DNA from: Pseudoalteromonas aurantia
GTDB taxonomy: Bacteria; Pseudomonadota; Gammaproteobacteria; Enterobacterales; Alteromonadaceae
NCBI RefSeq assembly: GCF_005886875.1
Contig: NZ_PNBY01000053.1
Coordinates: 1 to 64,000, forward strand
DNA length: 64,000 nucleotides
Direction of reading: 5' to 3'
The notes under the pieces are model-generated. The model ran no database searches and had not been told where the DNA came from. It saw nothing but the letters and a program-made list of their open reading frames with translations. The position numbers and the translations under genes were made by a program. Below, one piece after another: positions 19,336 to 28,677 of the stretch. Every line of letters begins with the position of its first letter. The stretch's first letter is position 1.

Positions 19336-19617
19336 TTAAATAACAGGTGGAGCTCGAATTATTGCATGGCTGTGGGTGCACTGGATAAATACATCACGAT
19401 TATCATCGCTAATATCACACTTTGCTTTCAGGCTGACTTTTGACGGCTCTGTCGCCAGGAGATCTTGAGGGTCAAATTCTTGAGGATTAGTATCGTCATA
19501 CGTAATAGTTTGCTGCTGATACTGGGTTTCAGTAGAGGCGTAACTAGGCTGCGTATTTGTTATCAACAATAACAAAACACTAAGCCAAGATATCATTAGC
19601 CACCTATAAAACTGCAC
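19336..19617 (-). CDS. Small hypothetical exported protein
   Basis: 93 aa. A clear signal peptide (hydrophobic core about 7-22, cleavage after SYA near 27) precedes a 65-residue mature part with two cysteines (CDISDDNRDVFIQC). I recognise no family. The cysteine pair suggests a periplasmic or surface protein stabilised by a disulfide. It lies upstream of the CBS-protein gene on the same strand. Confidence 0.6.
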   Translation of the reverse strand: MQFYRWLMISWLSVLLLLITNTQPSYASTETQYQQQTITYDDTNPQEFDPQDLLATEPSKVSLKAKCDISDDNRDVFIQCTHSHAIIRAPPVI

Positions 19618-19917
19618 GCTTACAACACTCCAAATTCAGACGTATTACCTTAAAAGTTCTTAATCTAGTGTATGGGCACCATAGAAATTAAACAAGACTA
19701 CATTTATTAAAAATACCAGAGTCAAACAGACTCATGTAACTCACCATAACCACAAAATTAAAAATAAAAACTTTTATATCAATGTTATATATTATTTTTA
19801 AATATAAATAGCCATGGAATATTGCAATAGTTTGTTACGTAATAAGGCTTACTTAGTCACATTAGTAAGATATACTACCTCTATAAATAGACCAAACAAC
19901 ATTCATTGAGGTGTCGA
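19618..19917. other. AT-rich divergent gap before cysZ
   Basis: 300 bp without a supported gene. It must contain divergent promoters for the exported 93-aa protein and for cysZ. I could not assign any operator. Confidence 0.35.
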
Positions 19918-20646
19918 GTGCAGTTAGCCCAAGGTATGGAATACTTTTTTTCTGGCTTTTCATTAATCACGCGAAAAGGCTTAAAGCGCTTCGTCTTTAT
20001 TCCACTGGTTATTAATATTTTACTCTTTGGTAGCTCATTATTTTTCTTATACGATTGGCTCGTACAAGGTTTTGACTACCTAAACACACTTTTACCAGGC
20101 TGGTTAAGTTGGCTCGAATGGTTACTGTGGCCAATTGCTGTATTAGTCATCTTATTTAGTTACTCCATGGTATTTACCGTGATCACAAATTTTATTGCAG
20201 CCCCATTTAATGGCTTACTCAGCGAAAAGGTAGAGTTATATTTGACGGGCCAATCAATAAACGATGATAGCCTCAGCGATACGTTAAAAGATGTACCTCG
20301 CATGTTCGCCCGAGAATGGACAAAGCTTTGTTACTATATTCCTAGGGCACTTGGCTTTTTCATCTTGCTATGGGTATTGCCCATTTTTGGTCAAATTTTA
20401 TGGATCTTATTCACCTGCTGGATGTATAACGTACAGTATAATGATTACCCTTTTGATAACCACAAAATCCACTTTAAACAGATGAAAGCTGACTTGAAAT
20501 CGAAACAGGGTTTATCTTATGGCTTTGGCTTTGCTGTATTTATATTAACGTCAATTCCATTTATTAACTTAATTGTTATGCCTGTGGCTGTATGTGGCGC
20601 GACCAAGTTGTGGGTCGAAAATTACAGAATAAACTACCGCACGTAA
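19918..20646 (+). CDS. cysZ: Sulfate transporter CysZ
   Basis: 242 aa from the GTG at 19918, which has GAGGTG six bases upstream. CysZ is an inner-membrane protein that brings sulfate in for cysteine synthesis. Several membrane helices are visible (about 24-46, 62-86, 140-170 and 200-225), with the family block FIAAPFNGLLSEKVE near residue 95 and YNDYPFDNHKIHF near 180. In E. coli it is next to zipA; here it is 14 kb away. An ATG six codons later is possible but would cut a conserved start. Confidence 0.92.
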   Translation: MQLAQGMEYFFSGFSLITRKGLKRFVFIPLVINILLFGSSLFFLYDWLVQGFDYLNTLLPGWLSWLEWLLWPIAVLVILFSYSMVFTVITNFIAAPFNGLLSEKVELYLTGQSINDDSLSDTLKDVPRMFAREWTKLCYYIPRALGFFILLWVLPIFGQILWILFTCWMYNVQYNDYPFDNHKIHFKQMKADLKSKQGLSYGFGFAVFILTSIPFINLIVMPVAVCGATKLWVENYRINYRT

Positions 20647-20671
20647 ATAGGCCATTCTCAATCAAATCAAG

Positions 20672-20703
20672 TTGTCACGTGTTTGTCACGTTAAGCCTAT
20701 AAT
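20672..20703 (+). promoter_or_regulatory. PhoB-type Pho box and -10 element
   Basis: Two direct repeats TTGTCACG begin at 20672 and 20683, exactly 11 bp apart, as in the PhoB box (CTGTCAT-type halves). TATAAT follows at 20698-20703, with no separate -35, which is the layout of PhoB-activated promoters. It lies 47 bp before the phosphodiesterase start. This predicts induction by phosphate starvation. Confidence 0.8.
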
Positions 20704-20749
20704 TTATGTAGATAAACTATAGGCTTAATCTTAAAAGTGAATAGCAATA

Positions 20750-22054
20750 ATGAACACTAAATGCTTTTTGATCCTCGGTACACTCCTTATAAATGGTTGT
20801 GCAAGCGACTCTGACCTCATAAAAGATCTCCCTGCAACCCCATACAATAAACACAGCGACTTGACCACAGAGCCAGTCCCGTTACTAAACACAGTGCAGG
20901 TTGGTACTCGACCTCAGTTTTTGGTTAACCAGCTTGATGAGGGCGCATTAAAAAACAAGCTTGCGGCATGCCAAAATGGGCCTTTTTATAAAACCGACTT
21001 TTCAATTGGCCACCGCGGTGCCCCTATGCAATACCCAGAGCACACTAAAGAGTCATATGTGGCTGCGGCCAAAATGGGTGCTGGTATCCTTGAATGTGAT
21101 GTTACTTTCACCAAAGATAAAGCCCTTGTTTGCCGCCACTCACAATGTGATTTGCATACCACGACAAATATTTTAAGTATTCCTGAGCTTGCCAATAAGT
21201 GTAGCGAGCCCTTTACACCCGCAGATCCTGCACAACAAGTCGCCGCTTCGGCAAAATGTTGTACTTCAGATATTACATTGGCTGAATTTAAACAGCTTAG
21301 CGGAAAAATGGACAGTGCCAATCCACAAGCTACAAATGTCATTGATTATCAAAATGGTACCGCCAATTGGCGTACGGACCTTTATGCGTCGCAGGGAACA
21401 TTATTAACACATAAAGAAAGCATTGCCTTATTTGAATCATTAAATGTAAAAATGACCCCAGAGCTTAAATCTGCTAGCGTACAAATGCCATTCGACGGGA
21501 TGTCTCAAGCAATGTATGCACAGAAAATGCTGGATGAATATGAAGAAATGGGTATCGCACCAGCTAAGGTTTTCCCTCAATCATTTAACTTAGCCGATGT
21601 CAGGTATTGGCTAGACAATGCGCCTTTATTTGCAACGCAAGCAGTCTACCTTGATGGTCGTTATAATATGCCAGGATTCAACCCTCTCAATGAAAAAACT
21701 TGGCAACCAAGCATGGCACAGTTAGTCGACGACGGTGTCAAAATCATCGCTCCACCACTGTGGGTACTTGTCACGTTAGATGCTCAAAACCAAATTGTGC
21801 CATCACAGTACGCTATCGCGGCAAAACAAGCAGGATTAAAAATTATCACCTGGACTTTAGAACGTTCAGCACCATTGGCCAGTGGTGGCGGTTGGTATTA
21901 TCACTCTATCACCGATGCAATAAATAGCGATGATGATGCACTGGTTTTACTCGATGTTCTGGCTCAACAAGTTGGCGTGATGGGTGTGTTCAGCGATTGG
22001 CCGGCAACGACAACTTATTACGCAAGTTGTATGGAAATGCAAAGAGTTAATTAA
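20750..22054 (+). CDS. Glycerophosphodiester phosphodiesterase-family lipoprotein
   Basis: 434 aa. A lipoprotein signal with lipobox LINGC (Cys17) precedes a GDPD domain: [16 protein letters not shown] (catalytic His and Arg), [19 protein letters not shown] (metal-binding Glu/Asp and second His) and the barrel strands to [10 protein letters not shown]. It would release glycerol-3-phosphate from phospholipid-derived diesters at the cell envelope. The upstream Pho box fits a phosphate-scavenging role. It is longer than E. coli GlpQ because of an insert around residues 145-215. Confidence 0.9.
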   Translation: MNTKCFLILGTLLINGCASDSDLIKDLPATPYNKHSDLTTEPVPLLNTVQVGTRPQFLVNQLDEGALKNKLAACQNGPFYKTDFSIGHRGAPMQYPEHTKESYVAAAKMGAGILECDVTFTKDKALVCRHSQCDLHTTTNILSIPELANKCSEPFTPADPAQQVAASAKCCTSDITLAEFKQLSGKMDSANPQATNVIDYQNGTANWRTDLYASQGTLLTHKESIALFESLNVKMTPELKSASVQMPFDGMSQAMYAQKMLDEYEEMGIAPAKVFPQSFNLADVRYWLDNAPLFATQAVYLDGRYNMPGFNPLNEKTWQPSMAQLVDDGVKIIAPPLWVLVTLDAQNQIVPSQYAIAAKQAGLKIITWTLERSAPLASGGGWYYHSITDAINSDDDALVLLDVLAQQVGVMGVFSDWPATTTYYASCMEMQRVN

Positions 22055-22067
22055 TCATATAACGCAC

Positions 22068-22102
22068 GCATAAAAAAAGGGCCTATAGCCCTTTTTTTAT
22101 GC
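22068..22102. terminator. Bidirectional terminator between the GDPD gene and rlmM
   Basis: A perfect 15-bp stem (22068-22082 with 22088-22102), five-base loop, with A- and T-runs in the arms, placed between two convergent genes and reaching to 2 bp from the rlmM stop. It can serve both strands. Confidence 0.85.
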
Positions 22103-22103
22103 G

Positions 22104-23180
22104 TTATTTTTTACCTAGCTTTTTGACTTGTATATGGACAGTCACTTCTTCTCTATCATGGTATAAATGCTTAGCTTGCAGACGGTAATCAACGTCATAT
22201 TCAGCCAACTCTTCATGAATTAAAGTCAAACACTCATACACTGTATCAAAACGCTTTTTCATCGGGAGTTTGAGGTTAAATATAAGCTCTTTGGCATAAC
22301 CATTAACAATCCAATCCAACATCAGATTTGCAACTTTCAATGGCTTTTCTATCATATCGCAGACTAACCAAGTTACATTCTTCTTTTCAGGTAAGTACTT
22401 AAAACCATCAACCGTATGGTGTTTAACTTGGCCAGACTCCATTAATGCTTCATTCATAGGCCCATTATCAATCGCTGTCACAAACATACCACGACGCACT
22501 AATTGGTATGTCCAACCACCAGGGCACGCACCCAAATCAACGGCTTTCATACCCGGTTCAATACGCCCTGCTACGTCAGTTTTTCCAATGAATACATTAA
22601 ATGCCTCGTCTAATTTCAACGTTGAACGACTTGGTGCATCACTGGGCATACGTAAACGCGGGATCCCCATAAAAAATGGCGAATTGTTAGTACTGAAAGA
22701 ATACCCCACATACGCGGTATCATTCGCTAAAAATAATACGTGTAGCACTGGCTTGGTGGGTTTATGCTCTCGCGTTAACTTATTCTGTTTTTCTAAACTT
22801 TTAGACAGAGGCGTTGAGAATTTTTTACAGAACTTAGAAAGCTCTTTTCCCTCATTGGTATCGGGAGTTTCCACTCTTAAATCGCCACAAAGCGGAAAAT
22901 CACCAACAACAGCTTTGATTTCACTCACACGATCTTCAACGGACATATTATTCAGCAACACCCCAGTAAACCACTGTCTAGCAAATACTAAGCTTTTGAA
23001 ATCTATTTTCTTTACCAATAACTCTGCCTGTTGTGGATCAAAACATTCAAAGATCACAAAGCCGGTATTGGGTTTCGCTTTTACATAGCCAGCAACAGCT
23101 TGCAAAGCAGCATGATGGTTAATTTCTGCAGCGGCATCACTTTCAAACCCACTACGACAATAAATAACGACACTCGACAT
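22104..23180 (-). CDS. rlmM: 23S rRNA 2'-O-methyltransferase RlmM
   Basis: 358 aa, near the family length. It methylates the ribose of C2498 (E. coli numbering) in 23S rRNA using SAM. The N-terminal THUMP-like region is followed by a Rossmann methyltransferase domain with AVDLGACPGGWTYQLVRRG (SAM motif) and VTWLVCDMIEKP. It stands in the gcvA-ygdD-rlmM order known from enterobacteria and vibrios, here with a hydrolase gene added. It is 11 bp from the ygdD-like gene. Confidence 0.95.
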   Translation of the reverse strand: MSSVVIYCRSGFESDAAAEINHHAALQAVAGYVKAKPNTGFVIFECFDPQQAELLVKKIDFKSLVFARQWFTGVLLNNMSVEDRVSEIKAVVGDFPLCGDLRVETPDTNEGKELSKFCKKFSTPLSKSLEKQNKLTREHKPTKPVLHVLFLANDTAYVGYSFSTNNSPFFMGIPRLRMPSDAPSRSTLKLDEAFNVFIGKTDVAGRIEPGMKAVDLGACPGGWTYQLVRRGMFVTAIDNGPMNEALMESGQVKHHTVDGFKYLPEKKNVTWLVCDMIEKPLKVANLMLDWIVNGYAKELIFNLKLPMKKRFDTVYECLTLIHEELAEYDVDYRLQAKHLYHDREEVTVHIQVKKLGKK

Positions 23181-23191
23181 CTGCGCTCTCT

Positions 23192-23560
23192 TTAAAATGA
23201 ATGCTTAGCAATTTTATATAATAAAACAGACCAACCTGCTATCAGACAAACTCCACCAATCGGAGTGATTGGCCCTAGCCATTTCAAACCGGTTAGCGCT
23301 AGTAAGTACAAACTACCGCTAAATAATACTATGCCTACAATAAATAACCAACCAGCGGCAGACACATTTATGCCCCAGCGCATCATCACCGCGACGACAA
23401 TCAACGCCAAACCATGACTCATTTGATATTCTGACGCGGTTTTAAATATACCAATGGCATACTCACTCACATGACGCTTTAATCCATGTGCAGCAAACGC
23501 TCCGAGCACCACTGACAACATGCAAAATGCGCTACCCAATAACAAATATAATTTAACCAT
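23192..23560 (-). CDS. DUF423 family membrane protein (YgdD-like)
   Basis: 122 aa with four membrane helices filling most of the length. The N-terminal block SVVLGAFAAHGLK and the C-terminal GPITPIGGVCLIAGW are characteristic of DUF423. Function is unknown. It overlaps the preceding hydrolase gene by 8 bp and is followed by rlmM, so it is probably part of one operon with gcvA. Confidence 0.88.
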   Translation of the reverse strand: MVKLYLLLGSAFCMLSVVLGAFAAHGLKRHVSEYAIGIFKTASEYQMSHGLALIVVAVMMRWGINVSAAGWLFIVGIVLFSGSLYLLALTGLKWLGPITPIGGVCLIAGWSVLLYKIAKHSF

Positions 23561-24203
23561 TCACCACCTCTAATATAAAATCCGCAGCCAGCTGTGCGGC
23601 CAGCTGTGCGGCCAGCTGTGCGGCCAGCTGTCTATGTCCAGCTTCTGTGAAACCACTTTTCTTACGGGGTTTTAGTGAATGATCACCATCAACTAACCAA
23701 CCCAGTTTAATTGACGCATCAAGAGACAAAGACTGCACTTCATGTTTATTACCAAATGTGTCTCGCTCTCCTTGTAATATCAAAAACGGGCAGCTTATTT
23801 TATCAAAGTGTTCAGTTCTTAATTTATCGGGTTTACCTGGCGGATGAAAAGGGTAGCCCATCGCTATTACCCCTGACACTGGCTGCTCTGTCTGGGTCAC
23901 CAACATCGAGGCCATCCTGCCCCCCATTGATTTTCCACCGATAAATAATGGCAACTCTGATTCAACACTCGTGAGGACATATTCATAATAAGCAAGTAAT
24001 TTAGGCGCCCTATCAGGCGGCCTGCGTTTTTCTAGCTGCTTAGCTAACTGCATATATTCAAAATCAAATAGACCAACTTGAATATTCAGTTCACAGAGCA
24101 AGTTAGCCATTCCCTGCATAAAGTCAGAGTCTGAGCCAGCTCCCGCACCATGGGCAAACACAAACTGTGCGATGGGCTGCTTTGGTTTAAACCATGTGAT
24201 CAT
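23553..24203 (-). CDS. Alpha/beta-hydrolase (Tex30/KANL3-like) with AAQL repeat
   Basis: 216 aa, cytoplasmic. Seen are FAHGAGAGSDSDFM near the N-terminus, the nucleophile elbow GGKSMGGRMAS, an acid in LILQGERDTFG and the histidine in VDGDHSLKPRKKSG. This pattern fits the small alpha/beta hydrolases related to Tex30/KANL3; the substrate is unknown. The C-terminus has four near-perfect in-frame copies of a 12-bp unit coding AAQL. Its start overlaps the LysR gene stop (ATGA) and its end overlaps the DUF423 gene. It is an insertion relative to gcvA-ygdD in E. coli. Confidence 0.82.
   Translation of the reverse strand: MITWFKPKQPIAQFVFAHGAGAGSDSDFMQGMANLLCELNIQVGLFDFEYMQLAKQLEKRRPPDRAPKLLAYYEYVLTSVESELPLFIGGKSMGGRMASMLVTQTEQPVSGVIAMGYPFHPPGKPDKLRTEHFDKISCPFLILQGERDTFGNKHEVQSLSLDASIKLGWLVDGDHSLKPRKKSGFTEAGHRQLAAQLAAQLAAQLAADFILEVVNG
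23585..23631. repeat. 12-bp tandem repeat, four copies
   Basis: The unit GCCAGCTGTGCG is repeated almost four times, inside the C-terminus of the hydrolase gene. Because the unit is a multiple of three, gain or loss of copies changes only the number of AAQL tetrapeptides. Confidence 0.9.
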
Positions 24204-25096
24204 GCAAGCTGCTCCTGCTCAACCATACTTAACATCCAATCTTTAAATGACACAATTTTCCCAAGCTCCGATTGCGACTCACGTAATACCAAGTAATACG
24301 CATTTTTACTTTCTAAACTGTGGCTAAAAGGAATAATTAACCGTCCAGCATCTATATCAGGTTTAGCCAGCACACTATTGCCCAGCGCAACCCCCTGACC
24401 ATGTACGGCGGCTTGTAACACCATGGATGAGTGACTAAATATCGGGCCTTGGTTCACTTGAACATTGCGTACTCCCGCAGTTTTGGTCCACGCCTTCCAT
24501 GCCCTACGTGTCATATCATGTAATAAAGTATGGTGTTCTAAATCACTTGGTTGATCCAACGGTCTTGGGCCACTCAGTAACAGCGGGCTACACAAAGGCA
24601 CCAAGTACTCTGTATGTAATTTATGTGTTTGCACGCCACTCCAGTGACCTCGGCCATAGTAAATCGCGACATCGACATCATCGGTTAAAGAATTCTCATC
24701 GTGATCTTGTGCTTTTATACGCACATCAATTTCAGGATGTAACTCATTAAATTTGCTCAATCTAGGGACTAGCCACTGGATCGCAAAGCTTGGGGTTAAA
24801 CTAACGGTAATAGAGCCCTTTGCACCTCGTGCTAATAGCTTCTCGGTAGAATCTATCAGTTGTGAGAAAATTTCTTTGATGTCTAAAAAGTAGCCTTGGC
24901 CTTCTTCAGTCAGTAGTAATGACCGGTTTTTACGTAAAAATAGTTTCAGACCTAAATGTTCTTCCAATATTTTTATTTGATGGCTGACAGCAGCTTGTGT
25001 AACAAATAACTCTTCAGCTGCCTTTGTAAAGCTCAAATGTCGAGCTGCGGCTTCAAAAGCTTTCAGTGCATTTAGCGGGGGGAGTCGTCTCGACAT
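24200..25096 (-). CDS. LysR-family regulator, GcvA-like
   Basis: 298 aa. The N-terminal winged helix (LPPLNALKAFEAAARHLSFT, AAEELFVTQAAVSHQIKILE) and the C-terminal substrate-binding domain (SITVSLTPSFAIQWLVPRL) match the GcvA branch of LysR regulators, which control glycine cleavage genes. The position before ygdD and rlmM is the same as gcvA in E. coli. No gcv genes are in the window, so the target is not shown here. Its stop overlaps the start of the hydrolase gene by four bases. Confidence 0.85.
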   Translation of the reverse strand: MSRRLPPLNALKAFEAAARHLSFTKAAEELFVTQAAVSHQIKILEEHLGLKLFLRKNRSLLLTEEGQGYFLDIKEIFSQLIDSTEKLLARGAKGSITVSLTPSFAIQWLVPRLSKFNELHPEIDVRIKAQDHDENSLTDDVDVAIYYGRGHWSGVQTHKLHTEYLVPLCSPLLLSGPRPLDQPSDLEHHTLLHDMTRRAWKAWTKTAGVRNVQVNQGPIFSHSSMVLQAAVHGQGVALGNSVLAKPDIDAGRLIIPFSHSLESKNAYYLVLRESQSELGKIVSFKDWMLSMVEQEQLA

Positions 25097-25146
25097 GACT
25101 TAGATGCCTTTATTAAATGGCAGCCTTTATAGCTGCCATAGTATTA

Positions 25147-26013
<867 letters not shown>

Positions 26014-27264
26014 TTAATTGCCAATTATGCGTAGTAATTGCCCGCATAACCAAGCCATATAGGTACCAAGTGCGTAACCTAGTACCGCCAGTAAAACACC
26101 AACTGGCGCGAGTGCAGGGTGGAAAGCCGAAGCAACAACCGGTGCTGACGCGGCACCTCCGATGTTTGCTTTACTGCCCACCGCGACATAAAAAATAGGT
26201 GCTTTAATAATTTTGGCCACCAAGAATAGCAGCCCAATATGTACCGCCATCCACATAACGCCAATCACAACATATTTTGGGGCTTCAACAATTTTGGTAA
26301 TATCCATATGCAAGCCTATGGTTGCAACCAAAATATATAAAAAACTTGAGCCAATTTTAGATGCCCCAACTGCTTCATATTGACGTACTTTCGTAAGTGA
26401 TAACGCTAAGCCAATGGTCGTCACGAGTACAATTATCCAAAATAACTTGCTGTGTAATGAAAACTTTTTAAGTCCAGGGTAATGCTCAACAAAAAATGGT
26501 ACCAATAAATCAGCGGCAAAATGGGCAAGGCCTGTGGCGCCAAATGCAAAGGCAATCAGGAGCATCAAATCTTTTAGCTCTGGCTTACGAGCATGTTCTT
26601 GTTCAAATTTTTGAACCTTATCAATGAGTCGGTCAATTGAGGTAGTATCTGCACCTGAGTGTGCATCAATTTCTTTATGACGACCAGCAATGTAAAGCAG
26701 AGCAGCCATCCATAGATTAGCCACCACAATGTCAACAGTGACCATAATGGTAAATATTTCCCCACCAGCACCATAGATCTCTTTCATGGCAACCATATTA
26801 GCTCCGCCACCGATCCAGCTCCCCGCAAGGGCAGCCATGCCTCGCCAAACGGCCTCTGGGCCTGCACCACCTAATAGCTCAGGCATAGTTACCGACGTGA
26901 CTAAAAGCGCGATCGGTCCCCCAATTACAACGCCTACGGTCCCCGTCAAGAACATAATGACCGCTTTCCCTCCTAGCTCTGAGATCGCTTTAAGATCGAT
27001 GCTCAGTGTCAGTAAGACCAAACAAGCCGGTAATAGGAAATATTTAGCAACACTGTAGACGTCATTATTATTGCCATCGACAATGCCAAAGGTATTTAAT
27101 AATGAAGGTAAGAAGTAACACATCAGTAAAGCAGGTACATACTTGTAAAACTTTGCCCAAAAGCCTTGTTTTAAATTTGAGGTATAAAACACAAATCCTA
27201 ATATAGCTGCGATCAACCCCAAAATTACGGCGTTATTTGTTACTAAAGCACTTCCTTCTTGCAT
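26014..27264 (-). CDS. DUF819 family membrane protein (YjcL-like)
   Basis: 416 aa with about ten to twelve membrane helices. The segments GMAALAGSWIGGGANMVAMKEIYG and GSKANIGGAASAPVVASAF are typical of the DUF819 family, a transporter-like fold whose substrate is not established. It sits between sirB1 and kdsA, where E. coli has no gene. The spacing (12 bp to kdsA, 25 bp from sirB1) suggests co-transcription. Its role is unknown. Confidence 0.85.
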   Translation of the reverse strand: MQEGSALVTNNAVILGLIAAILGFVFYTSNLKQGFWAKFYKYVPALLMCYFLPSLLNTFGIVDGNNNDVYSVAKYFLLPACLVLLTLSIDLKAISELGGKAVIMFLTGTVGVVIGGPIALLVTSVTMPELLGGAGPEAVWRGMAALAGSWIGGGANMVAMKEIYGAGGEIFTIMVTVDIVVANLWMAALLYIAGRHKEIDAHSGADTTSIDRLIDKVQKFEQEHARKPELKDLMLLIAFAFGATGLAHFAADLLVPFFVEHYPGLKKFSLHSKLFWIIVLVTTIGLALSLTKVRQYEAVGASKIGSSFLYILVATIGLHMDITKIVEAPKYVVIGVMWMAVHIGLLFLVAKIIKAPIFYVAVGSKANIGGAASAPVVASAFHPALAPVGVLLAVLGYALGTYMAWLCGQLLRIIGN

Positions 27265-27289
27265 TGCACCCTCACTGATTTTTTATTAT

Positions 27290-28093
27290 TTAATGCAAAA
27301 CATGGTTATGGTCTGCAAGTTCAGATATTTGATGTTCTATAATATCGATAGTGGGATCATCTGGGCACTCATCGACAAAGTATTGTAAGTCTACTTTGGC
27401 CATTGTAGGGCAATTGATTTGATTCAATAAATAGCCTCGGTCACGACGCTCATATGGATCATCCCCTAACATATTCATTAATAATTCAACGCAACTCAGT
27501 GCATGACCAAATTTGTCGGCTGCAATAAACGCCCATTTCTGCTGCGCTAAATACAGCTTAAACGCTTCATCACCCGTTACTATTTCCATGGGTTCTTCTT
27601 GTTTTTCTGGCTCATTCTCAGGTATCACATACCATGTTTGCTGACCGCCACAGGGCTCAACAATGTAACCTTCGTCTTCACTGAAGCCAATATGTACCAT
27701 TACATCACCCTGCTCCATAGCAAGGTTCGCAGCGAACCCCGCCCGCTCGAGTAAATGGCATAATAAAATCGCCAATGACGTTGGTGAGCCACTACGCATA
27801 CTTAATACATAACATACACTATTAAGTAAATGCTCAGGCTCATTCTGCTCGCTACCACTGAATAGCCATTGCGTATAAAACGCATCCAGTATCTCACTCA
27901 CGCGCAGATGTAAATCAGCCGTTTTATGACTGATCTGATCAACCAGTAGCTCTAACTCGGCCAATTGACAATAACTCTGCTCCAATTGTGCTTGAGCATC
28001 CCAATGCTGTTCTGCACTAATACAGCGTAACAATGTATGTTGCGGTACATAGTCTTGTGTACTTTCTTGTTGTTCAAACCAAGTATCAGTCAT
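27290..28093 (-). CDS. sirB1: SirB1-family protein (transglutaminase-like plus TPR)
   Basis: 267 aa, cytoplasmic. The middle carries the SirB1/transglutaminase-like segment (LLNSVCYVLSMRSGSPTSLAIL, then CHLLERAGFAANLAMEQGDVMVHIG), and the C-terminus has a TPR-like stretch (DPYERRDRGYLLNQINCP). Family members are found next to prmC/sirB2/kdsA in many gammaproteobacteria. The residue aligned with the catalytic cysteine is not obvious, so enzyme activity is doubtful. Function is not established. Confidence 0.85.
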   Translation of the reverse strand: MTDTWFEQQESTQDYVPQHTLLRCISAEQHWDAQAQLEQSYCQLAELELLVDQISHKTADLHLRVSEILDAFYTQWLFSGSEQNEPEHLLNSVCYVLSMRSGSPTSLAILLCHLLERAGFAANLAMEQGDVMVHIGFSEDEGYIVEPCGGQQTWYVIPENEPEKQEEPMEIVTGDEAFKLYLAQQKWAFIAADKFGHALSCVELLMNMLGDDPYERRDRGYLLNQINCPTMAKVDLQYFVDECPDDPTIDIIEHQISELADHNHVLH

Positions 28094-28277
28094 AACTACC
28101 GAGTGTTCTCATTCTGTTTTTTCAAATCGAAAGGCTAGTTTACCAGTTTTTACAAAAGACCCAAGCACGGAAATAACTTCAAATGCAGTGAGGCTTATTT
28201 ATTTAAAAGTGGCATTGTGATTATTGAAATAACATGGGTCGTGCACAAACGGCGAAAAACCGTTGAGCACACATGTT
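28094..28277. other. Gap between sirB2 and sirB1 with an imperfect hairpin
   Basis: 184 bp without a gene. An imperfect inverted repeat at 28241-28270 could be a weak terminator after sirB2 on the minus strand. A separate promoter for sirB1 is therefore possible. Confidence 0.3.
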
Positions 28278-28652
28278 TTAAAGCAAAAAACTTGATTTTG
28301 AGCCAGCTAAATAGCCGATCGCCAGTAACGACACTATAGCAAGAGATAAAGCGCCTATTTGTGTTGATTTAGTTTGCGCCTTAGCACTCACAACACCCGC
28401 GACAATATACATAGCAACCAAAATTATTTTCTCCAACAACCAAGGTTGCTGCATTGGGTTTAAACTAGCAACAACCGCTAACGCAATTGCTGAAACAATT
28501 AATAATGTATCAATACTATGGCTGGCAATAAACACCCCTTTATTACCGGCTAATTTACCCGTTCTTAAACGAGACCCCGAACGAACTAAAAACAATAAAA
28601 TGCTCAGAACAGCAAACATAACGTGAGTATGTTTTAACGCAATATATTCCAT
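28278..28652 (-). CDS. sirB2: SirB2-family membrane protein
   Basis: 124 aa with four membrane helices. The start (MEYIALKHTHVMFAVLSILL) and the RSGSRLRTGKL block match the SirB2 family. It is a conserved inner-membrane protein of unknown function, found upstream of sirB1 in the prfA-prmC cluster. Here it is separated from prmC by an HD-GYP gene. Confidence 0.9.
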   Translation of the reverse strand: MEYIALKHTHVMFAVLSILLFLVRSGSRLRTGKLAGNKGVFIASHSIDTLLIVSAIALAVVASLNPMQQPWLLEKIILVAMYIVAGVVSAKAQTKSTQIGALSLAIVSLLAIGYLAGSKSSFLL

Positions 28653-28677
28653 AATTTCTCATATTTTTGACGGTACT

